Source: Cheilinus undulatus | Taxonomy: Eukaryota; Chordata; Actinopteri; Labriformes; Labridae | DNA length: 64,000 bases | Assembly (NCBI RefSeq): GCF_018320785.1 | Contig: NC_054877.1 | Coordinates: forward strand, 34,184,151 to 34,248,150 | Reading direction: 5' to 3' | Shown: in pieces, positions 14,649 through 34,732 of the stretch | Layout: each line of letters opens with the position of its first letter | Numbering within the stretch: the stretch's first letter is position 1 | Position numbers and translations under genes: made by a program | The notes under the pieces: model-generated | Seen by the model: only the letters and a program-made list of their open reading frames with translations | What the model was told of the DNA's origin: nothing | The model's database searches: none

Positions 14649-17600
14649 TCATTTTAGATTAATTAAGATTCACAATTTGTGCACTGTTTTTTGTTAATCG
14701 CAATTAATTTCATGCGCTATTGTTCCTTTCAACACACTTTGGTTAAGTCATGTCAGCCACAGTGATATAAAATAAGTCCACCACTGCTCCTTAATGTGTA
14801 ATTTCCCTTTTAAAAGCTCACAGACAGCTCATTGGACAAGTCTAAAGTCATCTGAGCCCTGTCTTATCAAATATTTACTTTATTTCCTTTAAGATCCATA
14901 ACAAATTCTTTTTTCCATGGTTAAGTTCTTGTTATAATCTTCGATCTACCTATGAAAGCAGCTCTGTGTCTTAACAGTCAATTACCCTTGGTTTAAGACA
15001 GCAGAAAAATACAAACCACAAAACATTTAAGCATGCTAAATCGTGTTGTTCAAAAATGCACTGGTAAGGGTGCGATTAATCGCAATTAATTACAGAAATT
15101 ATCATATTATTCATGATTAAAAATTTCAATCTTTTGGAAGCCCTAATATTGTTTAAATTACTCGTTTTGATGTTAAACTCCAAGTATACCAACATTTCAG
15201 TTTATGAGAGACCATGAAAACAGATCAGAGTTTAACTGGTCACTTGCTCTGCCCTCTTATTTCACTCAGCAGTTAGACATACCAGACGCCATCATAAAGT
15301 TGATTGGACACAACAGATAAACGTGTACTGATTCCGAAATCACATCTTTATTCACTGTATAGTGAATACGAAATTTTGTAGTGGTGTCCAATTCTGAGTG
15401 AGTATTGTTATTCCCCATATAGTGAACTCATTCTACCCCAAAATGCATTGTAGAAAGTAGTGAACAGCCGATGGTCACTAACCCAGCAATATTTACCATC
15501 ATGCATTGCAGTTGCTGCTCTCAAACATTACGGACGAACGAGAGGAGCTCAGGAACACATATCAAAACATTATTTAGGCTTTTTTTGTTTGGTTGGTTTT
15601 AACCAAAGTATATCATCTGTAAGAAAATGTTAAGGATTCAAAACGAAGTAACATTTTTCCCCCTTGAGGAATACAAGACTTGAGAACATCAACTTTATGA
15701 AGAACTAAGGGTTAATACAGGGAAATTATTGTTCCACTCCAGCCAAAACACTTTTTTTCTATGAGTATTTCTTTTTTTTTTTTTAAATACATTACGTTTA
15801 GTATCAGTTTTAAGTGAAATTTTACTGTTATTTTTGATCATCAACTTTACGAGCCGTTGTTGCTAAATGTTTTTGTGAAACGGCGATAACGTCACTGCCC
15901 GCAGCCGGAGTAGTGTCAGAAATCATTTTTGTGTTTTGCAGTTGAGTCCACTGTACATGGAACTATATGCTGCTCACTATATAGTGGATAGGGAATAGGG
16001 AATGAGTGTGTGGTTTAGGACACAGCTGTAAATACCTGATAACAGTTCATGCCACATTATTTGGCCAATGGCCAGTGTTCGTAAAAAGGGTCAATATCAG
16101 CTGATACTGACGTTAAACCAATGCATCTGATTCAAACAGTTATCAATATGTTCAGTACTTTTTGAGAGCAGGTGCTTTGATTGATACAATCTTCATTATA
16201 TTAATTAATTAAAGTGATTTTCAGAGGAATAAGTTCATTAAGAATTGCAGGCATATTTCTGCATACTGTTTTTTGTGTGATGTTTTGTGTGCATATGATT
16301 GTGTACTGCAGTTTGACTCCAGCTGTTGGGAACTAAAAACAAGAAGTTATCCAATACTGGATGCCTACCAAGGTTAAGACGGTTGGGAATTGTTCATTCC
16401 TTTTTATCTTTAATTTCATTTTGACTTTTGTTTTTAATTTCAGTTCAGTTTTAATTAGTTTTTACTGCTGGTTTGTTACGTTAGTTTAGTTTTTTATTTG
16501 CAAAAATGTTTCGTTTTCTGTTTAGTTTTAGGGCTGTGAAAGGAGGCTTTTTAAAATCGCAATTAATCTCAGGATGTCTGGTGTTACTTGTGGTTAATCA
16601 CATACATTTTGAAAGAACAATTTTTTGTTACCAAACCCGTTTTTTGCCATTTTGGATTATTCCGCTGTCTTAACCTAAGGGTAGCTGAGTTCCTGTCTGG
16701 ATACAAACCTGCCTTTATAGGGAGATTGAAGATTTTAATATGAACTTAACAACAGAAAAGAGAACGCATTATTGATAGTAAAGGAAAAATGAAGTGAAGA
16801 TGGCTTTTGACTTGTCCACTGAGCTGTCTGGGTTTTTAAAGGTAAACGGGACATTAAAGAGGCAGTGGTGGACTTTTCTACATATTTGTTGCTGCAGGGA
16901 GACACAGACCAGGCTTAACTAAAGTACACTGTAAGACTGAACAGCTGACGGTTGTTTGGAAAAATAACTTGTGTTAACTTAAAATTCCAAAACAACTATT
17001 TCAGCTTTATATAATGGAGTTGAACACATTTTTAGTTTTAAGTGAACAGTACTCAGTCATTCTGTGCTTTTGCCATAGTTCCTAGAATGTTTTTAGGCAT
17101 GAGATACTTTTGCACCATGAGTGAAATCACTGACTCAGCGAGTGAAGTCCCACCTGTTAAGAGCAATTTTAATAAACAGTGGATGGAATACTGAACATGA
17201 TAGAGGAGGACTTCCTGGCTCATTGTGCACTTTTCACCTGTAGTCCCTCAAGTAGGACAACCTTAGGTGGCATTAATGTTCAAGATTAATGTATGTAAAA
17301 GAAACGAGGGAAAATTGCAGTGGATGAAGTGGAGGTAGCTTTACGAAAAATACTTGAGTTAGATTTAGAACGAAAGTCAGGTTAACCCAACATACATGTA
17401 GGAGTGACAATAACTTAAAAAATCTATTTTCACTTAAAAACTTTGTCGTAATCAGTTTCAACAAAAAATTTGAGAAGTTTCAACTTGTTCGGTTTTACAG
17501 TGTGTGCTAAAAGGCCCAATAAAGCATGAGATTAATCGCAATTAAATACCATTTTTGTGGACCTTGATTAATTGGGATTAATGTGATTAATCTTGCCATA

Positions 17601-19765
17601 GTTTTCATTAGTTTTAGTGTTAGTTTTTCAAGTACTTGTCAGGGGTGAGGCCCAAATTGCCTAAAAAAAAATAAAAATCATACATTTTAAAAAAACACAT
17701 TCAAATAGGCTACCCTTCGCTTTTCATTTCATTTCTCTAAAGCTGATGTTTAATTACAACTCAAGGCATAAAATGACCAATGAGTGAAGTCCTGACCAAT
17801 CAAATCAGGTAATTTTACTCTCCCAAGGCTTGGGTGTTCATGTCAGTCTGTGTATTGCTGTCATAGCTTCAAACTACAGAGCATTTGTCTCTAATTTTAT
17901 TTTATTTTATTCTAGTTGGTTTCATAAGCACAAAGAACAGTTTTAGTTTTCATTTTTGTAAAGCTTAGTTTTTATTTTATTATTAGTTAACTAAAATGTT
18001 TTTTAAATTTTATTTGTAGTTATTTTTAGTTATGTAGTTAGTTTTAGTTGACTATAATAACCTTGGTGCCTACAGCTTCTATGTTTGTGATGGTGGCATC
18101 AAAACTGATAGAAATATCAAGATTTTCACCAGACACTTAGCAAAGCTTAGACTTCTGGTATCGTAACAGACTTACTCAGAAGTATTGGCTTAAAGTGGCT
18201 CTTTTATGAAATGTTACTCAAGTTGGCAGGTGTTTGTGGCTGTTAAAGATAGCCTCCCATGGGCTGGTTGTCCTTAAGTTTTCCAGAAACTTTCAGGTGT
18301 GCATGTGTGAAAACAGCTTATCTGTACTTACCTTCTGCACAGTTGTTTCCTTCATATGGCCTGTGACACTCGCACACGTAGCTCCTCCAGCCCTTGCTCA
18401 AGCAGCGCCCTCGATTCTGACACGGGCTTTCATCACACTTGTCTTTGTCGCTGCATCCCACGGTGATGTTTGCCTGGGCATCTGAATCTCCAGGCGCAAC
18501 AACCGGCAACACCAGATGTGAACCCACAAACACATCTCTGAAGCAGCCTAGAAAGGCTGGAGGGCCTTCTGTTTCATCCTCCACTCCACCCAAACCCCAG
18601 TTCCTCCCAACTACACCTATAAAGAGGCCTTGGCGAACACTGCCCGGGTCAGGGAGAACAGTTGCTTGCTCCAGGAGCGGGGTTTCGGATTTGTAGTCTC
18701 TGGGGCAGGTTCCTTCAGTGCAGAGCAGCTTGATGAGGCTGATCCCACCACCCAGAGATGCTTCAATCGTGTGCCACTTGTTGTCGGAAAAGTCCTCTGG
18801 CAGCTCTTGAACCAGACTGACGGTGCTTTGACCTCTGAGGCTGCGGAGACAGAGATGGCCATCTGTCAGCTCGATCCTCAGGAGGAGGTCGTCCACTCTG
18901 TGCTGCCAGAGCGTCCCGACTGGTCTGGCCGTCCTGAAGCTGAACGTCACATTAAGAGGAGACTCGGGGTCGAGAAGCTGAGTTTCTATGTACATGTAGC
19001 CTCTGGTCTCAAATGAGAAGGTGGTGGGGGTCTGACATTTAGGGCCCGTGAAGCCTGCAAGGCAGAAGCATGTATAGGTGTGCTGATTGTTGACAAGTAA
19101 AGGAGAGCATATTCCTCCGTTCTCGCAGTGGTTGTCATCACATCCAGAAAGTGCAGTTGTGCAGTTCTCGCCACCGTACAGACGTCCGTTTTGGCTCTGT
19201 TGGGAGCAAAGGCATCTGAAACCTCCACCAGGGATGGGCTCGCACTCACCACCATTTTGGCATGGCTGCTTTTCACATCCATTGATGTTTTTTGAGAAAG
19301 CTCCTGGCAAGCCAAAAACAAACCCATATTACTTGATCAAATACTGAAAAAGTAGTCTAACTGCAGGCTTTACACCTTGGCGTTAGTAAAGTGCATAGTC
19401 ACAACTATGTGTTCAGACTATGTAAAGGTAGAGAACAAAATGAATCATGAGAAACAAATACCAAAGTATAACAACTATGACTCATTTCTTAAGTTCTAAA
19501 GCAACTGTATTAAATGCTACACATTGGCCTTTGAATTTGCAGCACGTGTCAGCATAATAGCATTTCAAAAGCTATAACAAAACAGTCTAAAAATGTACTA
19601 TTACCATGTTTTAACAATTAACCTATAAGCTAAAGACAAAACGTGTAAAACATGTGCAAACAGTATTCACCTCTACTCACAAAATGCATACTGTAACCAA
19701 ACTTTACCTGCATAAAGCAGCCATAAAATCCACATATGCCAGATGAATCTCAACATTGTCCTCAT
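2150..19765 (-). CDS. crb1: Crumbs homolog 1, short B-type form (7 coding exons)
   Basis: Single-pass cell-surface protein of the Crumbs family, which organises apical membrane and photoreceptor-Müller glia adhesion. Exons on the minus strand: 19708-19765, 18332-19303, 9672-10222, 9372-9537, 6177-7083, 5811-5933, 2150-2402. All have AG/GT sites and compatible phases, summing to 3030 nt (1009 residues). Approximate domains: signal peptide 1-22; EGF 28-67 and 73-110; LamG 112-300; EGF 306-342; LamG 345-520; two EGF 525-582; LamG 585-735; five EGF 740-965; hydrophobic segment 972-993; tail of 16 residues. Human CRB1-A has many more EGF repeats before the first LamG and ends in ERLI; neither is present. 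The architecture instead fits CRB1-B. It is divergent from zbtb41, as in human. The start could be either of two in-frame ATGs (19765 or 19756). Family assignment is very secure; the isoform reading is inference. Confidence 0.94.
2403..5810 (-). other. crb1 intron 6
   Basis: Nothing coding is recognised. 3087-3131 can form a small hairpin (stem sequence AATGCTGACAA). 5095-5680 is an A-rich degenerate repeat with recurring 'aaattcccccaaaata'-type units. Confidence 0.55.
5811..5933 (-). CDS. crb1: crb1 exon 6: one EGF module
   Basis: A 123-nt exon, entered after two bases of a Glu codon and leaving two bases of a Trp codon. It carries five of the six EGF cysteines ([21 protein letters not shown]); the sixth is the first Cys of exon 7. 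Splice sites are tttttcag|G and TGTG|gtagga. Confidence 0.9.
6177..7083 (-). CDS. crb1: crb1 exon 5: third LamG and three EGF modules
   Basis: A 907-nt exon. The junction with exon 4 makes the Cys in GFEC|LSNVTF. The LamG domain spans residues about 585-735 ([46 protein letters not shown]). EGF modules follow, starting CSPNPC, CISSPC and MCENSNC. The donor is TGCGA|gtgagt. Confidence 0.93.
7084..9371 (-). repeat. crb1 intron 4 with dispersed repeats
   Basis: 7835-8020 ('gtttatattggtctcagagctcccca') is a relative of 58265-58420 and so is an interspersed repeat copy. About 8045-8180 and 8405-8530 are similar to each other ('aaagggttaaa...gatc.ggtctgatctt') and look like a decayed duplication. 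7660-7830 is rich in AGCTA/TAGCT. No exon is seen. Confidence 0.5.
9372..9537 (-). CDS. crb1: crb1 exon 4: EGF pair between LamG 2 and LamG 3
   Basis: A 166-nt exon in phase with exon 3 ([15 protein letters not shown]). It encodes [19 protein letters not shown], then a second Cys-rich half ending QGFE(C). This arrangement is typical of Crumbs proteins between the second and third LamG domains. The donor is GAGT|gtgagt. Confidence 0.92.
9672..10222 (-). CDS. crb1: crb1 exon 3: second LamG domain
   Basis: A 551-nt exon. The first two bases complete a Glu codon, giving [15 protein letters not shown]. LamG signatures visible: [42 protein letters not shown]. It ends at DNACA before gtgagt. Confidence 0.93.
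10610..11925. mobile_element. Decayed MITE (related to 55972-56494)
   Basis: Both edges are rich in 'gactaaaa' phrases, and the right edge ends 'gccaaaattaacactg', the same end as the intact MITE at 55972-56494. The centre differs: near 11230-11275 it has an AATAAA plus (TTCTA)n tail resembling a LINE 3' end, so a second insertion is likely. Confidence 0.4.
14585..14646. repeat. (TATC)n microsatellite
   Basis: About fifteen uninterrupted tetranucleotide units, likely length-polymorphic. It lies in the large crb1 intron with no nearby exon. Confidence 0.97.
14650..15145. mobile_element. Interspersed repeat with 'attaatcgcaatta' ends
   Basis: The phrase 'ttaatcgcaattaatt' occurs near both ends (about 14695 and 15072). 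An internal segment ('ccatggttaagttcttgttataa...gaaagcagctc') matches 41640-41730 elsewhere in the window. This marks a dispersed, non-coding element. No transposase is visible. Confidence 0.5.
15335..16025. mobile_element. MITE-like element with imperfect terminal inverted repeats
   Basis: The left end ('attcactgtatagtgaatac') and right end ('cactatatagtggatagggaat') are inverted relatives built around TATAGTGA. The interior has no coding capacity. A non-autonomous DNA transposon is the simplest reading. Confidence 0.45.
16390..18065. mobile_element. TTAGTTTTAGT-type element interrupted by a second repeat
   Basis: The flanks 16390-16530 and 17600-18065 consist of 'tttagttttagtt' phrases ending 'gactataataaccttgg'. 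Between them 16535-17600 begins and ends with 'aatcgcaattaa' phrases, as in the 14650 repeat. This suggests a nested insertion. Non-coding. Confidence 0.45.
18332..19303 (-). CDS. crb1: crb1 exon 2: two EGF, first LamG, one EGF
   Basis: A 972-nt exon. After the signal-peptide junction come EGF modules [13 protein letters not shown] and [13 protein letters not shown]. The first LamG follows ([49 protein letters not shown]), and then an EGF ([13 protein letters not shown]...NNCAE). Only two EGF modules precede the first LamG, where canonical CRB1 has a long array. The donor is GAAG|gtaagt. Confidence 0.95.
19708..19765 (-). CDS. crb1: crb1 exon 1: signal peptide
   Basis: A short open stretch from ATG (19763-19765, second in-frame ATG 19754-19756) encodes a hydrophobic leader ([14 protein letters not shown]). 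It leaves one base, G, which with GA of exon 2 makes Gly. The donor is TGCAG|gtaaag. It is the only signal-peptide-like exon found upstream, and it joins directly to the EGF just before LamG 1. Confidence 0.8.
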
Positions 19766-19821
19766 CAAGTATTCCAGATCACAAGATGTTTGGCAATATC
19801 TTCATTTTAGGTCAAAGGCAG

Positions 19822-22161
19822 AAAGGGAATTCTTGTGTGTGCAGCCCCATCTTAAGCTCCACTCCTTCGTGCATGCATGTGTTAACTGAACTTCTTCGAG
19901 TGCTGCAAGACAGATAGGAGGGATTAAGCTAATGCACTTACAATGTCTTACACATTAAATGAGTTCACAAAGGGAGAGTTCATCCAGTAGGCTAATTTGA
20001 GAAACTCCCAACACCTTCCAAAGACACAACTCTGATGTACTATTACATAAGTGACGACAGAGATCCACCCGATGAAAACAAAGAGGTGATGAGTATTCAT
20101 TTTCAGTAGTTTCTTTTTAAAGCAACATCAATCTTTTAAAGGGTATTTCCCAAAACATACTCCACAAACAAACCTTTAAAGGTTGGCATCGACTTTAAAT
20201 GCGTGTGCACACTCAGGCACACGTGCAGCAAAGAGCAGGTGCCCAGCTGAGAATCTGGCTGCAGGAGCTGGCTGGCCCGATGCCCATCTTTTTAAAGAAA
20301 ACTCAGGTAATTGTTTCTAATCCATTAAGTGTCTCTGTCATTAAAACGTCACTCCAGTCCTCACGACTCATTCCTCTTATAAGCCCAAAGAGCTATCCTG
20401 TGTGCACATAGCTGGTTATTGTTTAAATGTTAGGGCTGATGAAAAAGTTCTGGCCTAGATTTTAAGTCTAAAACTTTGGGTCATGATCCAATAATCCTAT
20501 AACTAAAAGTCTATGGCTCGTTTTTGTCTTAAAGGTAAAATAAGATGATTCTGAGCAACCTTTAGGAGCATGAAATCACATGGAAAAGTGACATCTTTAA
20601 GATGAAGGAGAATAACTTGAGTAAATCGTCAAAGCAACAGTTGAGAGAGCTCATCTTTGTCTCATTTTTGTCTGAAAAGACTTTCATGGGACTAATATAA
20701 GACATATGTCATGTTTATGTTCATATTTGTGCATACAGGCCTAAGAAATTACTTCTGGGGAGAATAAATTGAAACTAGACTGGAGGAGATTTTTGTCTCG
20801 TAGCTGTCTTGGCAAGTCTTTTCTGAGCAGTATCTTAGAGTGAGACATTTGTTAGACAAAGTAAAGAACTTGGACTGAAAACTGACCTTTATTTTGAGCC
20901 AGATTTGAGACCTTGCTTTTGTTTCTTTGACTTTACATCTTGGATTGAGACAACTGAAGGAAATACAAGAGATCTCACTCAAGGCTCACAGTGAAGTTAC
21001 AAACTGTCGTGTCTCAAGTGAAGAAACTGGACAAAAAAACTCATTTTGGTCTTTAGAGCTCTAACACATTGAGATATAAATAAGGCCTTATCCTAAATCT
21101 TGCTTTGGGAAAGTCTAGTCCAGGTTTATTAGTAAGATATATTTACTTTACAAGACATGTATATTTGCACAGTTTAGTCCTATATACACTCATAAAATAG
21201 CTGTTGAGCTTTTAAAAAGGCCTGCAATGATAGTTATATGCCTCTTTAAGTAGTATCTGAATCCAATAGGCCAGTGGTTCCCAACCTGTTTTCCTAAGGG
21301 CCCCCATACTCAAATCTAAGAGGAGCTGAGAACCCCCAGGGCCCACTTGGAAAAAGTACACATATATTTTAATTGTTTTCATTGACAAAATCTGAACATA
21401 ACAGGCCGACATTTGGATGAAACACAAGATACTTGTGCCCTATAAAGAGGATAAGCGCTCAGTGAAGAAGTCCCTAACCCATTACTGTTTGCCTCCACAA
21501 GTCAACCGTGCAGTCTGATGGGTAGTAAGAAACCCGCGTCCCACCAGGGTTGTCAAGTGGGAACCCTCCTTCGTCAGTGTTTCATCCAGTTAGTCCCACT
21601 ACACCTGGGACAGACACTTACTCTTGAAAAGAGGATATTTATAAACCATCCATTATTATGACAGTTGTATAAGGCCCACTCTGGAAAAAATAAAGAGAAT
21701 CTGTTAATTTTCAAGAGAAACTGAAAATTCTCAACTTTAAAGTCCTTGACTTAAAAGGAAACAAACAGAAATTTTTAACTTTAAAAGTTGTAAATGTACT
21801 TCAACGTCAACCGAAACTTTGAATTTTGACCATTTAACCAACCATAGTTTTCAGTTTGTTTTTTTGTAAATTTTTGACTTTACAATATTGTAAATTTATG
21901 ATTTTAAAAACTTGATTTTGGGGGTATTAGGATTTTTTAAAAATCTGATATTTTTCATAAACTTTCAACTTTTCAAACTCTGAAATTCTGAGTTCTTTTT
22001 CTTGTAAAAATAATCGTTGTAATCTGGGAAAAAAAGAAAAAAAAATCTACTTTTCCACTTTTTTTTTTTTGGCCAAAAATGAATGGACCCTTTTAATGTT
22101 TTCATCTTTTAGGGTTGCCCTGTACACTGTCATACATTATGTTTAATCATTATGTTTAAAA

Positions 22162-22198
<37 letters not shown>

Positions 22199-22500
22199 TA
22201 TTTTGACAACATCAGAGCAGACAGAGTCCCGTTTCTTAAATTGTTTATGAAAGAAGCTTGTTTTCTTGTATTAGGCTAATGTAATTGAACTGGAATGTAG
22301 CTAAGCCTATTACTAAGCTGTCTGATAAATTACTCAAACTAACCTTCATTTCTTCATGTGTCTCTAAGTGAAAATCTAATTAGCAAGTAAAAGCACATAT
22401 AAATTGTCTTTAATTACAATACTGAAGTACATGTTTTAGTTACATTTAAAATACACCTAAAATCACAGGATTCTTTTAAATGTTAGCTAGGAACAGAGAG
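19822..22500. other. Intergenic region between divergent crb1 and zbtb41
   Basis: No EGF-coding exon is seen here on the minus strand, so upstream exons of a long crb1 form are not apparent. 21270-21330 begins like a hAT-type end ('ccagtggttcccaacctg'). 21690-22050 is AT-rich degenerate sequence. (AT)n lies at about 22167-22196. Confidence 0.55.
19919..20500. promoter_or_regulatory. Candidate crb1 upstream region with TAATCC motifs
   Basis: Three TAATCC/GGATTA cores occur within about 750 bp upstream of the crb1 start: GGATTA 19921-19926, TAATCC 20318-20323, TAATCC 20492-20497. TAATCC is the core bound by OTX/CRX homeodomain factors in photoreceptors. The motif is short, so function is only suggested by the gene's identity. 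Confidence 0.3.
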
Positions 22501-22521
22501 GATTTTGTCTACCGCTTTCGA

Positions 22522-22761
22522 ACTACATTTCCCATCATACCGAGATCTCGTGAAACCTCGCGTGAACTTTTGGCTTCTGCTGTGCAGTCCACGTCCTTTT
22601 CGTTTAATGTGGCTTTATTTGGCTTACAGACATAATTTCTTGAGGCGGTTTTATCGATGTTGGACTAGACGCGACACTACTTCGAATTCCGAGTTTGTTA
22701 TGGTGTCAAATACTTAAAACAAGAGGTTTAAAGGACTGAAGCTGAAGCAGCCAATGGGCGG
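22522..22761 (+). promoter_or_regulatory. zbtb41: zbtb41 promoter: ZNF143-type motif, CCAAT box, GC box
   Basis: ACTACATTTCCCATCAT at 22522-22538 closely matches the ZNF143/THAP11 promoter element (ACTACAATTCCCA-type). CCAAT (22751-22755) directly abuts GGGCGG (22756-22761). The surrounding 22500-23090 has many CpGs for this AT-rich window. A splice donor at 22913/22914 places the first exon just downstream. No TATA box is seen, as expected for a housekeeping promoter. Confidence 0.6.
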
Positions 22762-22799
22762 ACGGTTTGTTACGGTGTCGGACATTTCTGGTAGGGTGT

Positions 22800-22913
22800 T
22801 GAGGAGGGGCGTAGCGAAAATCTAGGAAATTATTGTTTATTCGTCTACATTGCATATTTGTAATGTCAGCAGGAGCGAAGAGTGTGTTTTTAAACATGAC
22901 ATGTATCTGAAAG
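22800..22913 (+). other. zbtb41: zbtb41 non-coding exon 1 (5' boundary estimated)
   Basis: A strong donor, AAG|gtaagat, ends the exon at 22913. It pairs with the acceptor tctccag|G at 23755/23756 that precedes the coding start. The transcription start is not visible, so the left boundary is a guess from the CCAAT/GC-box position. Confidence 0.5.
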
Positions 22914-23764
22914 GTAAGATATGCTTTGATAAAACAACAGAAACGTACTATTCCGAGGTTGCATTGAGGGTCGTTTGTCAACACTCTCCTCGGAGGGGTC
23001 CCGTCCGTTAGCCTGGTACCTTGATGGTAGGGGTCCCTGAGGTGGAGAGAAGATTTGCATTTACAGCCGTCTTGACCGGCCAACATGTCAGTGCGGCTAC
23101 AACTAGCTTAATTGCACATAAACGGCAGGGCTATTCTTCTGTTGGGGTCCAGCATTGATGATAAACAGCTATTATTTTGCTATATATTGTTATATTGGCT
23201 ATACAGACGTGAAACGAGAGCAACAAGCAGATAAAATGCATCATTTCAAGTACAGTGCTTTATGTTTTTGTTAAATATTTTACCAGTATGACCCCTTCTT
23301 GACATGCTATTGATACCACTGATGTGGTGTAAAGTGTGACACATTATCCTGTTAAACTATTTCCCAATAGGGTGGTCATGATACCAGAATATTAAACTTA
23401 AATATAATACCAGTATGAATCAGACAATATTGATATATGATTTGATACCATGCAACTTAAAATAATTATTTCTTTGCACTCAAAGTATTAGATCATTTCT
23501 TATTCTGACTTATCAAAAAATGTAAGCATAGTCTTAATTGCACGCCCTCTGTATTCATTGTTGCAACTCAGAAAGTGTGTTTTTTGCTTGCCTTTTCTGA
23601 TGTAGTAATTCCACTGCAACGCATCTGTTTGACATCCTCATTCCCTGGCCTCTAAAGGATCCTGATCCTGTAAAAGCGTGATTGATTACCAGTCTTGTAA
23701 GAGTTCCCACCGGTGGAGATTCAACTGAGCTTTCTTACCTTTCTTTTGTCTCCAGGTGTAATTT

Positions 23765-23789
23765 ATGGTGGCCAAAAAGACGCACACCA

Positions 23790-23809
<20 letters not shown>
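23765..23809 (+). CDS. Upstream ORF overlapping the zbtb41 start codon
   Basis: This 14-codon frame starts nine bases into exon 2 and ends TAA. It is in a different frame from, and overlaps, the zbtb41 ATG at 23790. Its ATG has G at +4, and the zbtb41 ATG lacks a purine at -3, so a share of ribosomes could be diverted. The peptide resembles nothing I know; a regulatory role is inference. Confidence 0.4.
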
Positions 23810-33087
<9,278 letters not shown>

Positions 33088-33164
33088 TACTCATCAGACA
33101 AAAACAGAGCAAACTGGGCACAGATTAGCTTCATTAGAGGTCATTTCCAGCAAAAAATAACAGA

Positions 33165-33170
33165 AATAAA
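33165..33170 (+). terminator. zbtb41: zbtb41 polyadenylation signal AATAAA
   Basis: A perfect hexamer 78 bp after the zbtb41 stop codon. Confidence 0.65.
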
Positions 33171-34732
33171 AGACATGAAACTGGATTTTTGCCAATATTT
33201 GATCTGCTGATATTAACAACTTCATATGAGCCAATACAGATATTGATACCATTGCATTAATGTAGTTCGGACCTAAAACTTAAGTCTGATTTTACACTGA
33301 AAGAAAAAAATATTTGAATCTACTTAATTTTAATGTGTACATTGTTCCCACACAATCAAAATGTGTAGATCTGACATCCCTTTCCTCTTTATCCCAATCT
33401 AACTATTACTCTTTAGACCAAAATGTTTCCATCGAATTAGACTGTTTAAAAGAATCATGTTGAATCAACGTATTATTTTCAAATTACTATTACTCCAATC
33501 AGTTGTGTAATTGTGTACAGAAGATGCAGTGGATACCAAATACACATTGTTATTTTGCTACAACTATGCTTTTAAAAGCATCTTCAGGACAGATTAATGA
33601 CTGCATAGACATTCATAAACCCAATATAAACTTCTCTTCACAGTAGATTAAGTGCATACAGAAACTAAATTTGTTTCAAACTGTGCATCACTAGTAGCAA
33701 TAACAAAACTAGTGCAGAGTAATATTGTGGCAAGCTGTGGTGAGGATTGGCTCACAGACAGACTGAATGAGTTCTACAAGCCCTCATGCAGTGAGCATGA
33801 GCAGCTATTATTTATTTATAACATGGATACACATATACAGACAGGGCAGTCTGCACCATTAACCCCCTCACTCATGGTGTGCCACTTGGAAAGAACACCC
33901 TCCCCCAAAAACATGAACCAACAAACAAAACATGCACAATTACAACCCCACAATGACACACGAACATTATAGAACATCAGAAGAGTGAATTCCCTTGCAC
34001 AAAACAATCTCAGCAGTCCCTGCTCCAGGCTTCCTGGATCGCCACAATATTTGTATTTACTTACTTTTTCAGTTATTCCGTTTGGAAAGGGAGCTTGTGT
34101 GATTCCAGAATGCGTGCCCCTTTATTTACCACAACCCACCATGCAGAATTGTCCAATGGCACGTCCTGGCAGTCACTGAATTGGCTATGTCATTTCCGGT
34201 GTTGATCAAACTCGTTTATATTACTTTTCTGTTTTTAGATTAAATCACTTTCAGTCAACTCAAAACAAATATGTAAATTATACATTCTTATTTAACATGC
34301 TACATCTATTTGATTAAACTATGTTTACATAAGGAATGTGATTTATTGTGTTACATAAACTCATTTAATCTTAGTAAATTCAAAGACCTGCCAATTGCCT
34401 TTCTTTCAGTGTACAGCAGAGACAAAACTACACAAATGCACTTATTTAACTTGGAAACGTTGAGTTAAACTAATTAAATGTTCATCCATGAATTTGCATG
34501 AATTTAAGATCATATTGCCCCCGACATAAAAACTATTTTTGGTATTTTAAGAAGAAAAAATGTGGCCTTTATCTTTTATAACTGAAGAAAAACCACAGAC
34601 AGTTTCAGCTTAAATCTAAAATATAAGCTGAAAGAAAAATGTGCAAGAACACAGTTTTACTAACAAACACAGCTGCTCTTTCATTGTACAAAATGGGTAT
34701 TTCCGTTTTCCCAAAGCCTGATGATCTAACAG
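33171..34732. other. Intergenic region after zbtb41
   Basis: AT-rich, with only short unsupported open frames on both strands. ASPM, expected next to ZBTB41 in mammals, is not recognised here. Confidence 0.5.

Larger units (their letters stand above)
10223..18331 (-). other. crb1 intron 2 (8.1 kb), repeat-rich
   Basis: No exon is recognised. Contents: a MITE-like region ending in 'ccaaaattaacactg' near 11925; a perfect 15-bp hairpin 11035-11071; an (ATT)n run 11311-11343; a T tract near 13020; (TATC)n 14585-14646; an element about 14650-15145 carrying 'attaatcgcaatta'; a MITE-like inverted pair about 15335-16025; and a nested pair at 16390-18065. Confidence 0.6.

Noticed and set aside
18630..19016. 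128-codon plus-strand frame
   Set aside because: It is antisense to crb1 exon 2, whose EGF and LamG signatures are unmistakable, and shows no motif of its own.
22706..23086. 126-codon minus-strand frame in the zbtb41 promoter
   Set aside because: It lies over a CpG-containing promoter and first exon of the opposite strand; composition is Arg/His/Asn-rich with no family signature.
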